Shown: in pieces, positions 62,686-64,000 of the stretch
Layout: each line of letters starts with the position of its first letter
Numbering within the stretch: position 1 is the stretch's first letter
Position numbers and translations under genes: made by a program
Notes under the pieces: model-generated
The model's input: the letters and a program-made list of their open reading frames with translations, nothing else
Told to the model about the DNA's origin: nothing
The model's database searches: none
Assembly: GCF_019801465.1 (NCBI RefSeq)
Contig: NZ_JAHVJA010000006.1
Coordinates: 1 to 64,000 of the forward strand
DNA from: Leisingera daeponensis
Lineage (GTDB): Bacteria; Pseudomonadota; Alphaproteobacteria; Rhodobacterales; Rhodobacteraceae
Direction of reading: 5' to 3'
Length of the DNA: 64,000 bases

Positions 62686-63060
62686 TTACTTCGAGGTCAG
62701 CGCGACCCCGTCCTTGGCTTTGGGCATCCGGCCCTTGCCCTGCTGCAGCACATGCGCCAGTTCATGCACCAAGAGTTCGGGGTTCTTGGCGTCGCCCGGC
62801 TTCATAAAGTAGATGTCGTTGCCATAGGTGAAGGCTTTGGCCTTCAGCTCCTTGCAGACATCCTTGGCGTTGCCGCCCGAATGCACTTGCACCTTGGCCA
62901 GTTTGGCCTTGGAAAAATGCGCCTCCAGCCCCTTGCGCACGTCGCCGGGCAGCTTCTTGCCCTTGGTGCCTTCCGGCTCCGTCTTCAGCTTCTTGCGCTT
63001 GGCCTTCTTGCCGCCTAGCGCCTCGACCTGCGCCTTCACGTCGTCCGGTTTAATAGCCAT
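62686..63060 (-). CDS. DUF4157-domain protein with HExxH-type motif
   Basis: A 124-residue protein. After a very basic segment (KKAKRKKLKTEPEGTKGKKLP) comes a compact DUF4157-like domain: LPGDVRKGLEAHFSKAKLAKVQVHSG, then AFTYGNDIYF and LLVHELAHVLQQGKG, where HELAH is a potential zinc site. DUF4157 usually occurs as part of larger proteins tied to extracellular contractile injection systems or polymorphic toxins, where it may process or accompany cargo. Here it stands alone with no such genes nearby. The C-terminus is short after the motif. Confidence 0.75.
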   Translation of the reverse strand: MAIKPDDVKAQVEALGGKKAKRKKLKTEPEGTKGKKLPGDVRKGLEAHFSKAKLAKVQVHSGGNAKDVCKELKAKAFTYGNDIYFMKPGDAKNPELLVHELAHVLQQGKGRMPKAKDGVALTSK

Positions 63061-63198
63061 GGGGAGGTCCCTTTCAACGCTTCAAACAATATCGGGGCGC
63101 TGGGCGCCTGAGGTGAGGATAGCGCAAATCTGGGAAATTGCGAGTTTGGCGGGCGCGGCGAGTGCTTTTCTTTTTTGGGCCGTGTCGCACAGCGGCAT

Positions 63199-63236
63199 GG
63201 CCCTCGCCTGACCTTCCCCTTGGTCAGGCGAGGGCC
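63199..63236. repeat. 15-bp perfect inverted repeat
   Basis: GGCCCTCGCCTGACC and GGTCAGGCGAGGGCC flank an 8-base loop (TTCCCCTT). It lies in the 263-bp gap between the DUF4157 and DMP19-like genes. Neither side has a T-tract, so it is either an atypical terminator for the DMP19-like gene or a structural repeat. No other feature is seen in 63061-63323. Confidence 0.6.
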
Positions 63237-63323
63237 TTGGGTTGCGCCACGGGGGTTGCAAGCGAGTTAGTACGTTCACAAACAGTTTAGCGAAGCATTC
63301 CAGGCGCAGTCTTAGATGGTTAG

Positions 63324-63935
63324 TTAACCGGCTTTGCAGAATTCTTCGGGGTTTCTCTCAACATATTTGACCATTTGGAGTACTAAACCGGGTTCAAAAG
63401 TCCCGGCTTCCAAGCGTTGACCGGCTGTGGAACTCAGCATTGCATCTTTCATTTCGGTATTGGCGCGTCTCATTGCCGAGCGAAATTCACTGTTGCGCGC
63501 GTCCCCAGGAACCGAATCCAGATGCCTAAGAATAGGGATGATTTCACTAGCGACGCGCTTCACATCGTCCGCTATTTCCGTTTGGTTAAGTTTCCTCAGG
63601 CAAAATACAACGTCGGCTGACATGAATGCTGCGTTTCCCATGAATTGCAGGAAACCTCCGTTCAAGATCTGGGCGCGGAAGTACTCCAAGCAGAAGAAGG
63701 TCATCTGCCCTTCGGTCAACAGCCCCTTGGCAACCAATTCCCTTAACGAATCCAGTTTGTAGGCATCTAGGGCAGCCCAGATTTCTTCTGAGGCAAAGCC
63801 CCCGAGAAGCCTGTCGTAATAATCTTCGATCCTCAACTCGATGTCGGTTTCGGGAGACAGAAAATCTGTCTCCCGGATTGTTGGCTTCGGCAGGATCAAT
63901 TGATCTCCTGCCAAAAGCCGCTTCAGCCAATTCAC
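63324..63935 (-). CDS. DMP19-family (DUF4375-like) protein
   Basis: A 203-residue protein with the DMP19-type core LTEGQMTFFCLEYFRAQILNGGFLQFMGNAA, where EYF-x-x-x-x-x-NGGF-x-x-F is the family signature. The N-terminal region (EDYYDRLLGGF) and C-terminal helices also fit. Function is unknown. The start is GTG at 63935, overlapping the stop of the ettA-like gene as GTGA. Base composition is clearly less GC-rich than the neighbours (about half GC by eye), suggesting recent acquisition. Confidence 0.72.
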   Translation of the reverse strand: MNWLKRLLAGDQLILPKPTIRETDFLSPETDIELRIEDYYDRLLGGFASEEIWAALDAYKLDSLRELVAKGLLTEGQMTFFCLEYFRAQILNGGFLQFMGNAAFMSADVVFCLRKLNQTEIADDVKRVASEIIPILRHLDSVPGDARNSEFRSAMRRANTEMKDAMLSSTAGQRLEAGTFEPGLVLQMVKYVERNPEEFCKAG

Positions 63936-64000
63936 CTCACAAACTTCTTGTGCTTCAAGCGCTTGGGCTCCAGCGCGTCGGGACCCAGGCGGCGCTTCTT
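63932..64000 (-). CDS. ettA: 3' end of an ettA-like ABC-F translation factor gene (partial)
   Basis: The last 22 codons before the TGA at 63932-63934 encode KKRRLGPDALEPKRLKHKKF plus VR. This matches the C-terminus of EttA-type ABC-F proteins, which end in K-x-RLG-x-x-A-x-x-P-x-R-x-K-x-K-x. EttA gates ribosomes according to ATP/ADP ratio. The rest of the gene lies beyond the window edge, so the call rests on this tail alone. Confidence 0.6.
   Translation of the reverse strand, partial: KKRRLGPDALEPKRLKHKKFVR

Overview
The window reads as a chromosomal segment of a high-GC alphaproteobacterium, most likely a member of the Rhodobacteraceae in the Roseobacter group (Leisingera/Phaeobacter/Ruegeria-like). 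The basis is the protein families and their order (PBP activator lipoprotein - rsmI - yraN - gshB, the mreBCD-mrdA-rodA block, coaBC - dut - moeB, an RpoHII-type sigma factor), GC-rich codon use with frequent GTG/TTG starts, and a CCA-encoding tRNA with a TTGAC/TAAATC promoter. Genus assignment is inference; no search was run.

Layout. 1-527: scar of mobile DNA, in which the 3' part of an IS66-type transposase gene is fused to the 5' third of a tyrosine integrase gene. The integrase sits next to a tRNA-Met(CAU) gene (615-691), so this is probably the right-hand edge of an integrative element lying outside the window to the left. 883-7078: phenylacetate catabolism (paaX, paaZ, paaG, paaI, paaK and a TetR regulator) with a palindromic operator between the divergent paaZ and paaG. 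7141-24840: housekeeping and envelope genes (OmpA-domain protein, trpS, a rhomboid that appears to lack its catalytic residues, murJ-glnD-PBP activator, rsmI-yraN-gshB, comM, GST, the cobalamin pair cobU/CobC-like phosphatase, rpoH-chaN). 24901-31164: coaBC-dut-moeB-hypothetical, M3 peptidase, ghrA-type reductase. 31183-37895: cell-shape cluster mreB-mreC-mreD-mrdA-rodA on the minus strand, with a lysozyme-like secreted protein upstream. 38004-50487: rlmJ, a cyclase/TPR protein, leuA with a leader peptide and attenuator-like hairpin, uspA, an alanine/glycine:cation symporter, a MocR regulator divergent from a PNPOx-like protein, an 18-repeat MORN protein and nadE. 50615-64000: FAD oxidoreductase, DUF1801 protein, gltX, DUF2254 and gamma-glutamylcyclotransferase-like genes, an Rrf2 regulator under an FNR-type box, an ABC exporter pair divergent from a TesA-like esterase, csp, a Tat-exported L,D-transpeptidase, a trxC-like thioredoxin, two paralogous small membrane proteins, a DUF4157 protein, a low-GC DMP19-like gene and the 3' end of an ettA-like gene.

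How it fits together. Most of the window is core genome, arranged in short operons with 4-base start/stop overlaps and separated by bidirectional GC-rich terminators. I see no CRISPR array, no rRNA, no intact prophage and no obvious defence island. The most interesting signals are regulatory or structural: a probable leaderless Leu-rich leader peptide upstream of leuA, a hairpin covering one candidate mreB ribosome-binding site, a rhomboid pseudoprotease candidate, a membrane-anchored MoeB, a stand-alone DUF4157 protein, and the integrase/IS66 scar at the tRNA gene.
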